From: Proteiniphilum sp. UBA4977
GTDB taxonomy: Bacteria > Bacteroidota > Bacteroidia > Bacteroidales > Dysgonomonadaceae
Assembly (NCBI GenBank): GCA_002398565.1
Contig: DGZP01000064.1
Span: 21,178 to 85,177 of the forward strand
Direction: 5' to 3'
Length of the DNA stretch: 64,000 nucleotides
Below, one piece after another: positions 1 to 7,841 of the stretch. The first letter of the stretch is position 1, and the number at the start of each line of letters is the position of its first letter. Both the position numbers and the translations under genes were made by a program. The notes under the pieces were generated by a model. It was not told the DNA's origin. It ran no database searches and worked only from the letters and a program-made list of their open reading frames with translations.

Positions 1-309
1 AAATTGCATCGATCGTTCTACTAAACACAAATGTACAATTATTTTGTTAAAAAACATTCATAATCAATCATCAAGAATGTACGAAGAAAAAGGGCAAAAA
101 TAAATGGAGATTTTGACAACTTGTCTCATGCATACATTTGTTAGATTTTAAGACTGAAGCGCAAGTCCAGATGAAGGTCAGTAAATGTGATATGAGATCC
201 GGGTACTTGATTGGGTGTTCCGGAGAGTCAGGGTGAATTTGTTTACACATTGTTTACACAAAAAGCAAAACACTCACCGGAGATTCCGATAAGTGCCTTA
301 TTTTTAAAG
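1..309. other. Left edge without a recognisable gene
   Basis: I see no convincing gene here. A direct repeat of GTTTACACA-like units lies at about 240-260, just beyond the 3' end of the tRNA gene. Short open frames on the minus strand in this stretch are interrupted and resemble nothing I can name. Confidence 0.5.
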
Positions 310-383
310 TGATCCGGGCGGGATTCGAACCCACGACCCACAGCTTAGAAGGCTGTTGCTCTATCCAGCTGAGCTACCGGACC
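310..383 (-). tRNA. tRNA-Arg (anticodon TCT)
   Basis: The minus strand folds into a standard cloverleaf. The acceptor stem GGTCCGG pairs with CCGGATC with one G-U pair. TA at positions 8-9 and a GCTC/GAGC D stem follow, and the anticodon loop CTTCTAA puts TCT at positions 34-36. The T arm contains GGTTCGAATCC, and the discriminator is A. CCA is not encoded. The gene is 74 nt long and reads AGA codons. Confidence 0.95.
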
Positions 384-401
384 CTCCTTTATTTGAGGAT
401 G

Positions 402-409
402 CAAAAATA
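402..409 (-). promoter_or_regulatory. -7 promoter element of the tRNA-Arg gene
   Basis: TATTTTTG on the minus strand matches the Bacteroidetes TAnnTTTG element and lies about 20 nt upstream of the tRNA 5' end. I did not find a clear TTG at the -33 position. Confidence 0.5.
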
Positions 410-466
410 CGTCAATTCTCAGAATAAAAAAAATTTATAAATCTGTATTTGAAGCTTCTTCATAAA

Positions 467-488
467 AAAAGCGGCAAATGCCGCTTTT
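467..488 (-). terminator. Intrinsic terminator of gdhA
   Basis: GCGGCA and TGCCGC form a GC-rich stem that A/T pairs extend to about 10 bp, with a very short loop. On the minus strand a run of T follows (A run at 463-470). It sits 25 bp beyond the gdhA stop codon. Confidence 0.8.
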
Positions 489-512
489 ACTTAAAATACT
501 TTGAACCTATTT

Positions 513-1847
513 TTAGAGCACACCCTGAGCCATTATCGCCTTCGCCACCTTCATAAAACCGGCAATATTGGCACCTTTCACATAATTTACGTAGCCATCG
601 CTTTCAGTACCATACTTCATGCAATTTTCATGAATATTGGTCATGATCCATTTCAGCTTTTCATCGACCTGTTCGGCAGACCAACTATAACGTTCCGAGT
701 TTTGTGTCATCTCCAGTCCTGACACCGATACACCACCGGCGTTGGCTGCCTTTCCGGGAGCATAAAGGATCTTTGCACTCTGGAACACTTCGATTGCTTG
801 TGGTGTACTGGGCATATTGGCTCCTTCTGATACGGCAAAAACACCATTTTTCACCAACGCTTCCGCATCTGCCTGGCTAATCTCGTTCTGCGTGGCGGAG
901 GGAAGGGCTATATCACCCTTTTCTCCCCAGGGACGCGCTCCCGGGACATATTTACAGCCGTATTCTTCGGCGTATTCCCGGATACGACCACGGTAGAGAT
1001 TCTTGAGTTCCATCACAAACCGTAGCTTTTCAGCAGTAATTCCCTCCGGATCGTATATATAACCATCTGAATCGGAAAGTGTCACCGGAATTGCACCAAG
1101 CTCGATCAGCTTCTCACAGGTATACTGTGCTACATTTCCTGAACCGGAAACCAGACATTTTTTCCCTTTTATGTCGATATTCTTTGTTTTCAACATCTCC
1201 AGCAGAAAATAAACATTACCGTAACCGGTTGCCTCGGGACGGATCAGCGATCCGCCAAATTCGCGGCCCTTGCCTGTAAAGGTTCCAGTAAATTCACCTG
1301 CCAGTTTTTTGTATTTCCCGAACATATAACCTACTTCACGTCCACCCACACCGATATCGCCGGCAGGCACGTCGGTATCGGGACCTATAACTTTCCACAA
1401 ACCTTCGGTAAAAGCCTGACAGAAACGCATAATCTCTCCGTCGGACTTGCCACGGGGCGAGAAGTCGGATCCCCCCTTTGCGCCACCCATGGGCAACGTG
1501 GTAAGTGCATTTTTAAAAGTTTGTTCAAACGCAAGAAACTTCAGGATCGATGGCGAAACAGAAGCATGAAAGCGTATACCTCCCTTATATGGACCAATTG
1601 CATTGTTGTGCTGTACACGGTAACCCATGTTGGTCTGCACATTGCCCTTATCATCCACCCACGTCACCCGAAAAGAATGAATCTTGTCGGGAATAATTAA
1701 CCGCTCAATCAGATTGGCCTTTTCAAACTCGGGATGTTCATTATACACATCCTCAATAGATTCCACTACTTCCTCCACGGCCTGCAGATATTCAGGCTCG
1801 TTAGGAAAACGCCTTTTTAAAAGATCGATAACCTGTGTAGTATTCAT
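513..1847 (-). CDS. gdhA: NADP-type glutamate dehydrogenase
   Basis: This 444-residue protein has the full length of the hexameric bacterial glutamate dehydrogenases. These enzymes interconvert 2-oxoglutarate plus ammonium and L-glutamate in the cytoplasm. The glutamate-binding segment YKGGIRFH is near residue 87-94, and the catalytic lysine lies in PMGGAKGGSDF (Lys124). A Rossmann dinucleotide domain with a VSGSGNVAQ glycine motif fills the second half. The length and the close match to the E. coli GdhA pattern point to the assimilatory NADP(H) form, although cofactor preference cannot be proved by eye. The gene is monocistronic, with its own promoter at 1878-1885 and a terminator at 467-488. 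Confidence 0.96.
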   Translation of the reverse strand: MNTTQVIDLLKRRFPNEPEYLQAVEEVVESIEDVYNEHPEFEKANLIERLIIPDKIHSFRVTWVDDKGNVQTNMGYRVQHNNAIGPYKGGIRFHASVSPSILKFLAFEQTFKNALTTLPMGGAKGGSDFSPRGKSDGEIMRFCQAFTEGLWKVIGPDTDVPAGDIGVGGREVGYMFGKYKKLAGEFTGTFTGKGREFGGSLIRPEATGYGNVYFLLEMLKTKNIDIKGKKCLVSGSGNVAQYTCEKLIELGAIPVTLSDSDGYIYDPEGITAEKLRFVMELKNLYRGRIREYAEEYGCKYVPGARPWGEKGDIALPSATQNEISQADAEALVKNGVFAVSEGANMPSTPQAIEVFQSAKILYAPGKAANAGGVSVSGLEMTQNSERYSWSAEQVDEKLKWIMTNIHENCMKYGTESDGYVNYVKGANIAGFMKVAKAIMAQGVL

Positions 1848-1877
1848 ATTAAACCTTTAAATAATCATATTGGAGCA

Positions 1878-1885
1878 CAAAGGTA
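1878..1885 (-). promoter_or_regulatory. -7 promoter element of gdhA
   Basis: TACCTTTG on the minus strand is a perfect TAnnTTTG element about 30 nt before the gdhA ATG. The upstream sequence is A/T-rich and has no clear -33 TTG. Confidence 0.6.
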
Positions 1886-1946
1886 TATAAAAATTTCTAA
1901 AATAAAAGTTTCGGAGTAAAAAATATTATTTTTGATACAAAAAGAG

Positions 1947-2117
1947 CTATTTTCTTAGACTTTTGTAAATAGGAATAAAGACAATGACACCCGACATAAG
2001 AATAGAGAATAGGGTAAACACAGTGAGATGGGCATACAATAAAATGTAGACGACCAGTACAATCCAAAGAATAAGGATACTTGCAATTTGAGTTTGAGAA
2101 AGTCTTTTTCCTGCCAT
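1947..2117 (-). CDS. 56-residue two-helix membrane protein
   Basis: A short complete reading frame starts at ATG 2117 and stops at TAG 1947. The protein begins with a basic, polar N-terminus (MAGKRLSQTQ). Two strongly hydrophobic segments follow, at about residues 12-28 and 32-50, and the end is basic (YKSLRK). That is the pattern of a small inner-membrane hairpin protein. A perfect TATCTTTG element lies 20 bp upstream of the ATG, which supports expression. Its function is unknown. It lies between gdhA and glmS and is transcribed with neither of them on present evidence. I recall similar short hydrophobic proteins in Bacteroidetes genomes but cannot name a family. Confidence 0.7.
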   Translation of the reverse strand: MAGKRLSQTQIASILILWIVLVVYILLYAHLTVFTLFSILMSGVIVFIPIYKSLRK

Positions 2118-2137
2118 AGCAATTTGATTTATACCCG

Positions 2138-2145
2138 CAAAGATA
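2138..2145 (-). promoter_or_regulatory. -7 promoter element of the small membrane-protein gene
   Basis: TATCTTTG on the minus strand fits TAnnTTTG and ends 20 nt before the ATG at 2117. The upstream sequence is A/T-rich without a good -33 TTG. Confidence 0.5.
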
Positions 2146-2369
2146 AATAAAAGGGATAAGGTAATATAGTTAAAATTTTAATGTTTATGATTCATCCCTT
2201 TGTCATTTCGGAAAGATAGTGCATTTTTGTAAATCTTTTTTTAAAGCAGTATCTGTGGAATGATGAAGACATCCGATACTATTTTCTCAGGTTATCACTT
2301 TTCTCATCTGTTCTATCAAAAACAGACCATATTGCTTCTCAATAAAAATCACCCTTAAATAAGACATCT

Positions 2370-4211
2370 ATGTGTGGAATCGTAGGTTATATTGGCAACA
2401 GGCAAGCTTATCCCATATTGATCAAAGGCCTTCACAGGCTCGAGTACCGCGGTTACGACAGTGCCGGCATTGCATTAATTGATCATGAAAGCCTTAAAGT
2501 ATACAAGGCAAAAGGAAAAGTAGCCGAACTGGAACAGTTTGCACAGCAGAAAGATATTTCAGGTACCATCGGAATCGCACACACCCGTTGGGCCACGCAC
2601 GGGGAGCCTACGCAGAACAATGCACATCCCCACTATTCACAGTCGGAAGATATTGCAATTATTCATAATGGCATCATAGAAAACTACGCTGTCCTAAAAG
2701 ATGGTTTAATGAAGGAGGGATACCGGTTTCAGAGCCAAACCGACACAGAGGTACTGGTGCAACTGATAGAATACATGAAGATCAAAAACGATGTGGATCT
2801 GCCTACGGCCGTTCAGCTAGCTCTTAATCAGGTCGTGGGTGCATACGCCATCGCCGTTCTGGAGAAGCACAATCCTGATTTGATCGTCACCGCCAGAAAA
2901 GGAAGTCCGCTTGTGATTGGCATTGGTGAAGATGAATATTTTATCGGATCCGACGCCACACCCATCATTGAATACACCAATCAGGTGATTTATGTGGGTG
3001 AAGAGGAGATTGTGACGATCAAGCGTAATGAGCCACTCAGAATCAAGACGATAGGAAATATCGAAAAGACTCCTGAGATAAAAAAGCTGGAAATGACACT
3101 CAGCCAGCTGGAGAAAGGGGGTTACCCCCATTTTATGCTCAAAGAAATATTTGAACAACCTTCTACGTTAAGCGATTGTATGCGTGGCAGGGTGAATGTG
3201 GATTCGGACAATATTACACTGGCCGGCTTTATCGACAACAGGGAGAAGTTCCTGCAGGCAAAGCGCATTATCATTACTGCATGCGGTACGTCATGGCATG
3301 CGGCCCAGATAGGAATGTATGCGATTGAGGAGTACGCACGGATTCCTGTGGAAGTGGAATATTCTTCGGAGTTTCGCTACAGAAAACCGGTTATCAACAA
3401 GGATGATATTGTCATTGCCATTTCCCAGTCGGGAGAGACAGCCGACACGCTGGCTGCTGTTGAGCTGGCAAAACAACACGGTGCCTTTATTTTTGGTATC
3501 TGCAATGTGGTAGGTTCATCCATTCCCAGAAACACCCACTCGGGATGTTATACCCATGTTGGGCCCGAGATCGGAGTAGCATCTACCAAGGCTTTTACGG
3601 CACAGGTAAGCGTGCTAATCATGTTAGGTATTCTCATCGCCAAAGAGAAAGGGTTTATATCGCATAACGAATATGTAGGATTAATCAAAGAATTAAGTCT
3701 GATTCCCGGAAAGGTGGGTGAGGTACTCCATAAAAACGATCAGATTGCCGAACTGGCCAAAACCTTTACCTATGCCAGCAATTGTATCTACCTTGGGCGG
3801 GGATATAATTTCCCGGTGGCGCTGGAAGGTGCGCTTAAACTGAAAGAAATTTCCTATATCCATGCCGAAGGTTATCCCGCCGCAGAAATGAAGCATGGCC
3901 CCATCGCCCTTATCAGTCATGAAATGCCGGTCATCGCCATTGCTACCCAATCGGACACATACGAAAAAGTAGCCAGTAATATCCAGGAGATCAAGGCGCG
4001 TAAAGGTAGAATTATCTCCATTGTCACCCAAGGAGATGACACGATTAAAAAGCTTTCCGCACACAGCATCGAAGTGCCTGAAACCATTCCCTGCCTCTCG
4101 CCACTGCTTTCTGTAATCCCTTTACAATTGCTGGCTTACCACATTGCCGTTGTGAAAGGGTGTGATGTGGATCAACCCCGCAATCTGGCAAAATCCGTCA
4201 CAGTAGAATAA
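2370..4211 (+). CDS. glmS: Glutamine-fructose-6-phosphate aminotransferase (isomerising)
   Basis: GlmS makes glucosamine 6-phosphate from fructose 6-phosphate and glutamine. This is the entry step to UDP-GlcNAc for peptidoglycan and LPS. The 613-residue length is normal. The N-terminus MCGIVGYIG gives the nucleophilic Cys after Met removal. The Ntn-type glutaminase domain (RGYDSAGIA, HTRWATHG) covers about residues 1-220, and two SIS sugar-isomerase domains fill the rest (CGTSWHAA, SQSGETADT and AEMKHGPIAL). The C-terminus LAKSVTVE is typical. The gene stands alone. No glmS ribozyme is apparent in the 250 bp upstream. Confidence 0.97.
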   Translation: MCGIVGYIGNRQAYPILIKGLHRLEYRGYDSAGIALIDHESLKVYKAKGKVAELEQFAQQKDISGTIGIAHTRWATHGEPTQNNAHPHYSQSEDIAIIHNGIIENYAVLKDGLMKEGYRFQSQTDTEVLVQLIEYMKIKNDVDLPTAVQLALNQVVGAYAIAVLEKHNPDLIVTARKGSPLVIGIGEDEYFIGSDATPIIEYTNQVIYVGEEEIVTIKRNEPLRIKTIGNIEKTPEIKKLEMTLSQLEKGGYPHFMLKEIFEQPSTLSDCMRGRVNVDSDNITLAGFIDNREKFLQAKRIIITACGTSWHAAQIGMYAIEEYARIPVEVEYSSEFRYRKPVINKDDIVIAISQSGETADTLAAVELAKQHGAFIFGICNVVGSSIPRNTHSGCYTHVGPEIGVASTKAFTAQVSVLIMLGILIAKEKGFISHNEYVGLIKELSLIPGKVGEVLHKNDQIAELAKTFTYASNCIYLGRGYNFPVALEGALKLKEISYIHAEGYPAAEMKHGPIALISHEMPVIAIATQSDTYEKVASNIQEIKARKGRIISIVTQGDDTIKKLSAHSIEVPETIPCLSPLLSVIPLQLLAYHIAVVKGCDVDQPRNLAKSVTVE

Positions 4212-4298
4212 AAAACTTAAACCAATTGTTTTTTCGAAAAAGTGAAAGCCACGAGCAATATATTTGAACCATTGTTTTTTACTTTTATCTATATTTTA

Positions 4299-4306
4299 TA
4301 ACTTTG
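4299..4306 (+). promoter_or_regulatory. -7 promoter element of the phosphate transporter gene
   Basis: TAACTTTG matches TAnnTTTG, and the ATG follows about 65 nt downstream. The nearest TTG (4272-4274) is 24 bp upstream, slightly far. The 11-bp repeats seen at the phosphate-type promoters elsewhere in the window are not present here. Confidence 0.55.
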
Positions 4307-4371
4307 ACTCCGTTTAATTCAAAATCTTCATAATTGTTCTTGTTACAATTGAAAAAGTCATTCAACTTCCA

Positions 4372-6648
4372 ATGGATTCAATTTATTTAATTATTGTCAT
4401 TGTTCTTTTGGGGTTGGCAGCACTCGACCTTGTGGTAGGTGTAGCCAACGATGCGGTCAACTTCCTCAACTCCAGTATCGGCTCTAAGGTAGCTCCCCTA
4501 TGGGTGATCTTCACCGTGGCCTCTTTGGGTGTGCTAATAGGTTCGATGTTCTCGAGCGGCATGATGGAGATTGCCCGTAGCGGTGTCTTTTATCCTGAAA
4601 AGTTTACTTTCCCTGCAATCATGATGCTTTTTTTGGCGGTGATGTTGACCGATGTGGTGCTGCTGGACCTGTTCAATACGTTCGGCCTGCCCACCTCCAC
4701 TACCGTTTCGCTGGTTTTTGAACTATTGGGCGCAGCTGTTGCTGTCGCGTTATTTTCGCTATGGACAACGGGGTCAGGTGAGAACTTGGGAGACTATATC
4801 AACAGTGGGAAAGCACTGGCAATTATCGGTGGTATTTTTATTTCTATTGCTATTGCCTTTGTGGTGGGTAGCATTATTATGTATATATCCCGTTTAATTT
4901 TCTCGTTCAATTACGGGAAAATGTTTAAATATCTGGGTGCCCTATGGGGAGGAATTGCATTGACTTCAATTACCTACTTCGCAATTTTCAAAGGGCTGAA
5001 AGGCAGTATACTGGTTACTCCGGAGATGCTCAGCTACCTTGAATACAACATGGGTACGGCTCTCTTGTACACCTTCCTGGGGTGGACACTGTTAATGGCA
5101 CTCTTGCAGCATCTCTTTCGCGTAAAAATTTTAAAAGTGATTGTGCTGGCGGGAACAGCGGCTCTTGCGATGGCTTTTGCAGGAAACGACCTGGTAAATT
5201 TTATCGGGGTTTTCCTGGCAGGATTCGATTCATTCCAGATTGCACAAGGTGTGGCTGCTTCTGGCGGAGACATCCAGACACTTCATATGGGCAGATTATC
5301 AGAACCGGTAATCGCTAAAACTGGCTGGCTGCTGGGAGCAGGTGTGATTATGGTACTGGCTCTCTGGCTTTCAAAAAAATCACGCAGTGTAACAGAGACA
5401 GAAGTTAATCTTGCCCGTAAGGGAGAGGGAGTGGAGCGATTTTCCTCATCACCCTTGTCCCGTTCACTGGTAAGAGGCAGCCTTAATTTCAGCAAATCGA
5501 TGGGCAAAATTATGCCGGCTCAGGTAAAAAGTTTTCTCGAAAGCAGGTTCGAACCGGTAGAGTTGGAGAATAAGGCTTCTTTCGATTTAATCAGGGCCTC
5601 CATCAATCTTACGATCTCTGCTCTCTTAATCTCACTGGGGACCTCGTTAAAATTACCGCTCTCCACCACGTATGTAACCTTCATGGTTGCCATGGGATCA
5701 TCGCTGGCCGATAGGGCCTGGGGACGCGAAAGTGCGGTTTATAGGATAAACGGTGTGCTCACGGTAGTTGCCGGCTGGCTTCTTACGGCACTGGTTGCAT
5801 TCACTGCTTCATTTGCCGTAGGATTATTTCTGGTATGGGGAGGAAAAATAGCAATAGCGATCATGGTCATACTGGTTATATTGATTCTTTTCAAATCCGA
5901 CAGATTACACACCAAAAGGAAATCCAAAGAGCTGCAGCATCAGCAGATACTCTCCAACGAAGTACAACTGGTTACCTCAAGCAATGAAGAAGTGCGTCTT
6001 TTATTGGATAAAACATTGACCACCTATAAGCGGGTTGTGGACGGGCTGGAATCCGAAAACAGAAAAGTGGCAAGGAAAGCCATGACGGAAGCAAACGAGT
6101 TGTATATAAAATTCAAGGATAAGAGAGATTATGAGGTAGTTCCCACGCTGGAGAGTATTCAGGTCAACGCCCTTGAGCTTGAACAGGAATATGTGCAGCT
6201 GGTAGACTATTCATATGAAATAACAAAATCACTCAAAGCCATTTCAGAAGCGACTTTTCAATATATCGACAACAATCATTCCGCTTTTTCAAAGGAACAG
6301 ATCAACGATCTGAGAGTTGTTTTCAAAAATCTCTCGGATGTGTATACAAGCTACTCCAACATGGATATAAGCGGGGATTACAGCAACTTTGATCAGGTAA
6401 CAGCCATGCGGGAGACAATTATTGAACTGAATTCAAAAATGACAAAGCGACAGATAAAAAGAGTCAAGGAAAATGAATCAAGTACCCGAAATAGCATTCT
6501 GTTTCTGAATCTGGTAAATGAATCAAAAATCATTACTCTGCAATCGAGCAACCTTATGAAATCGCATCGCAACTTTAAAGAACAGTATGCAAAATCGGTA
6601 GCTGGCCGCGACCCGAAAAAACTTATCATGGACGTAACATTGAACTAA
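4372..6648 (+). CDS. PiT-family inorganic phosphate transporter with C-terminal helical domain
   Basis: The first ~500 residues form a PHO4/PiT permease with many hydrophobic helices. The two inverted family signatures are visible, GVANDAVNFLNSSIGS near residue 23 and AFAGNDLVNFIGVFLAG near residue 265. From about residue 510 the protein turns soluble, charged and alpha-helical, like the PhoU/DUF47-type domains that accompany PiT carriers. The 758-residue length therefore looks like a permease fused to a regulatory domain. Expected role: low-affinity, cation-coupled phosphate uptake across the inner membrane. The gene is monocistronic and is followed by a strong hairpin at 6702-6736. Confidence 0.9.
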   Translation: MDSIYLIIVIVLLGLAALDLVVGVANDAVNFLNSSIGSKVAPLWVIFTVASLGVLIGSMFSSGMMEIARSGVFYPEKFTFPAIMMLFLAVMLTDVVLLDLFNTFGLPTSTTVSLVFELLGAAVAVALFSLWTTGSGENLGDYINSGKALAIIGGIFISIAIAFVVGSIIMYISRLIFSFNYGKMFKYLGALWGGIALTSITYFAIFKGLKGSILVTPEMLSYLEYNMGTALLYTFLGWTLLMALLQHLFRVKILKVIVLAGTAALAMAFAGNDLVNFIGVFLAGFDSFQIAQGVAASGGDIQTLHMGRLSEPVIAKTGWLLGAGVIMVLALWLSKKSRSVTETEVNLARKGEGVERFSSSPLSRSLVRGSLNFSKSMGKIMPAQVKSFLESRFEPVELENKASFDLIRASINLTISALLISLGTSLKLPLSTTYVTFMVAMGSSLADRAWGRESAVYRINGVLTVVAGWLLTALVAFTASFAVGLFLVWGGKIAIAIMVILVILILFKSDRLHTKRKSKELQHQQILSNEVQLVTSSNEEVRLLLDKTLTTYKRVVDGLESENRKVARKAMTEANELYIKFKDKRDYEVVPTLESIQVNALELEQEYVQLVDYSYEITKSLKAISEATFQYIDNNHSAFSKEQINDLRVVFKNLSDVYTSYSNMDISGDYSNFDQVTAMRETIIELNSKMTKRQIKRVKENESSTRNSILFLNLVNESKIITLQSSNLMKSHRNFKEQYAKSVAGRDPKKLIMDVTLN

Positions 6649-6701
6649 CCGGAATAGTGTCTGTTGGGAGTCACTAAAAACATAAAGAAGATATAAACAG
6701 A

Positions 6702-6745
6702 ACGCGGATGATACGTAATATATGTATCATCCGCGTAAATTTTTT
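6702..6745. terminator. Bidirectional intrinsic terminator between convergent genes
   Basis: A perfect 13-bp inverted repeat (6702-6714 with 6724-6736, 9-nt loop) lies between the phosphate transporter and the convergent gene at 6768. A T-rich run follows at 6740-6745. Its position suits termination from both sides, but the A/T tract is much better on the plus-strand exit. Confidence 0.8.
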
Positions 6746-6767
6746 GTAGGTGTCTAGACGACTGGGT

Positions 6768-7127
6768 TTACTTTTGTTGCAGACTGATTTCCAGCGTCTG
6801 ATTTTCTGTCAATTCCACATCCATGGATACAGGTTCATAAGAAATCAATTCTACCTGCAATGCATATTTTCCGGGTTTCACACCGGTAATGGTAAATTTT
6901 CCATCCAGATCGGAATAATATTTTTTTCCGTCGACCACAATAGCAGCACCCGCCAGAGTTTCGTTATTCTTTTCATCTACAACAGAACCTGTCAGCTGTA
7001 ATGCGTTCACACTTTCAACCTGAGCAACCGACCTGGTTTCTCTTACCTTTTCATCATTATTATCCTTGCTTGCAAAGGAAGACGCAGAAAGCAATAAAGA
7101 AACGGCAAAAACTAAAACAGACTTCAT
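6768..7127 (-). CDS. Small secreted protein with a carboxypeptidase-regulatory-like domain
   Basis: I place the start at ATG 7127, giving 119 residues, because a clean signal peptide (MKSVLVFAVSLLLSASSFAS) begins there. The longer open frame would start within the promoter region. After a polar linker comes one beta-sandwich domain of the CarboxypepD_reg-like type (residues about 45-119). It has the usual features: a LTGSVVDEKNNETLAGA opening, a 'YYSDLDGKFTITGVKPG' core and a LQVELISYEP strand. Such domains usually sit at the N-terminus of TonB receptors; here one stands alone. The function is unknown. Its promoter carries hexamers every 11 bp like those before the nearby receptor operons, so it may belong to the same regulon. 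Confidence 0.75.
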   Translation of the reverse strand: MKSVLVFAVSLLLSASSFASKDNNDEKVRETRSVAQVESVNALQLTGSVVDEKNNETLAGAAIVVDGKKYYSDLDGKFTITGVKPGKYALQVELISYEPVSMDVELTENQTLEISLQQK

Positions 7128-7156
7128 AAGTGTATTTTTTTGTTTATTTACTGACA

Positions 7157-7212
7157 CAAAGGTAAGCACATCGGAGAATAAACCTGTTACATTTTTATGA
7201 AGTTTTTGTTAA
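7157..7212 (-). promoter_or_regulatory. Promoter with Pho-box-like 11-bp repeats
   Basis: Read on the minus strand, TTAACA (7212-7207), TTCATA (7201-7196) and GTAACA (7190-7185) follow each other every 11 bp. They start 48, 37 and 26 bp upstream of the -7 element TACCTTTG (7164-7157). This is the same register as at 11796-11851, 19470-19525 and 48042-48086. Direct hexamers every 11 bp are what PhoB/PhoP-type regulators bind. The assignment to PhoB is inference. Confidence 0.6.
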
Positions 7213-7236
7213 GTTTTTATGTCGACTAATTGATTA

Positions 7237-7722
7237 TCAGTACCTTTTTTCGTCCACCAGTACTCCTTTTTCATCCCACATACGCCAGATACCGGTTTTT
7301 CTGCCGTCGTAGTAATTCATCTCGTATCGTTGTGTGCCCAGTTCATCCCAAATACGCCAGGTACCGTGCTTTCTGTCATTCTTGTATTCGGCTTCTGAGA
7401 TCAGCTGTCCCGAAATATCATAGCTCCGCCACAAGCCATGCAACTTTCCTTCTTTGTATGAACGTATTTCTTTTGGTTTTCGGTTTTCAAAATATACCAC
7501 ATAGGCACCTTCGGGAACACCATCCTTAATTTGTATTTCAAGTTTGAGGGTGCCGTTCTCGTAATACTCCCGGTAATCACCGGTATAGAATTCAGTCTGT
7601 GCCCGGTCGCGATAATAAATGCCTCCCGATTGATAAATCTGGGGATTCTCCTGCAGTCTTTGCGCCGGCATGCATAAAACCACAGAGAATGCGATAAAAA
7701 ATGAATATATTTTCTTTTTCAT
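7237..7722 (-). CDS. Secreted MORN-repeat-like protein
   Basis: The start at ATG 7722 gives 161 residues beginning with a signal peptide (MKKKIYSFFIAFSVVLCMPAQ). The rest is a ladder of short repeats of the MORN/YwqK type, such as YYENGTLKLEIQIKDGVPEG, YKEGKLHGLWRSYDISGQL, YKNDRKHGTWRIWDELGTQ and YYDGRKTGIWRMWDEKGVL, each about 23 residues. Such repeats form extended beta-sheets. YwqK proteins are sometimes labelled antitoxins, but a secreted single gene gives no support for that. The function is unknown. The gene has its own -7 element at 7749-7756. Confidence 0.75.
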   Translation of the reverse strand: MKKKIYSFFIAFSVVLCMPAQRLQENPQIYQSGGIYYRDRAQTEFYTGDYREYYENGTLKLEIQIKDGVPEGAYVVYFENRKPKEIRSYKEGKLHGLWRSYDISGQLISEAEYKNDRKHGTWRIWDELGTQRYEMNYYDGRKTGIWRMWDEKGVLVDEKRY

Positions 7723-7748
7723 AGGAGTAGGTATTAATAGCTTACTAA

Positions 7749-7756
7749 CAAAGATA
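7749..7756 (-). promoter_or_regulatory. -7 promoter element of the MORN-like gene
   Basis: TATCTTTG on the minus strand matches TAnnTTTG about 27 nt upstream of the ATG at 7722. Confidence 0.5.
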
Positions 7757-7780
7757 CAATTAATAAGCAAACGAATAATG

Positions 7781-7814
7781 AAAAAAGCACCCCTTAAATT
7801 CATCAGGGTACTTT
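7781..7814 (-). terminator. Intrinsic terminator of the TonB receptor-lipoprotein operon
   Basis: On the minus strand AAAGTACCC pairs with GGGTGCTTT, with one G-U pair, and a T run follows. It lies 28 bp beyond the stop of the beta-helix-like lipoprotein gene. Confidence 0.65.
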
Positions 7815-7841
7815 TTCCGTTATTGTGAGACCCGTGTCTGA

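Noticed and set aside
190..310. Possible integration site or integrase remnant beside tRNA-Arg
   Set aside because: Only an 8-nt match to the tRNA 3' end and a short GTTTACACA repeat were found. There is no integrase and no second attachment site in the window.
2118..2369. glmS ribozyme in the leader of glmS
   Set aside because: No ribozyme-like core was recognisable, and this ribozyme is known mainly from Gram-positive bacteria.
4230..4371. Pho-like boxes before the PiT phosphate transporter
   Set aside because: No hexamers with 11-bp spacing occur at 15, 26, 37 or 48 bp upstream of its -7 element.
7237..7722. MORN/YwqK-like protein as a toxin-antitoxin component
   Set aside because: The label comes from a generic family name. 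Here the protein is secreted and no toxin gene is adjacent.
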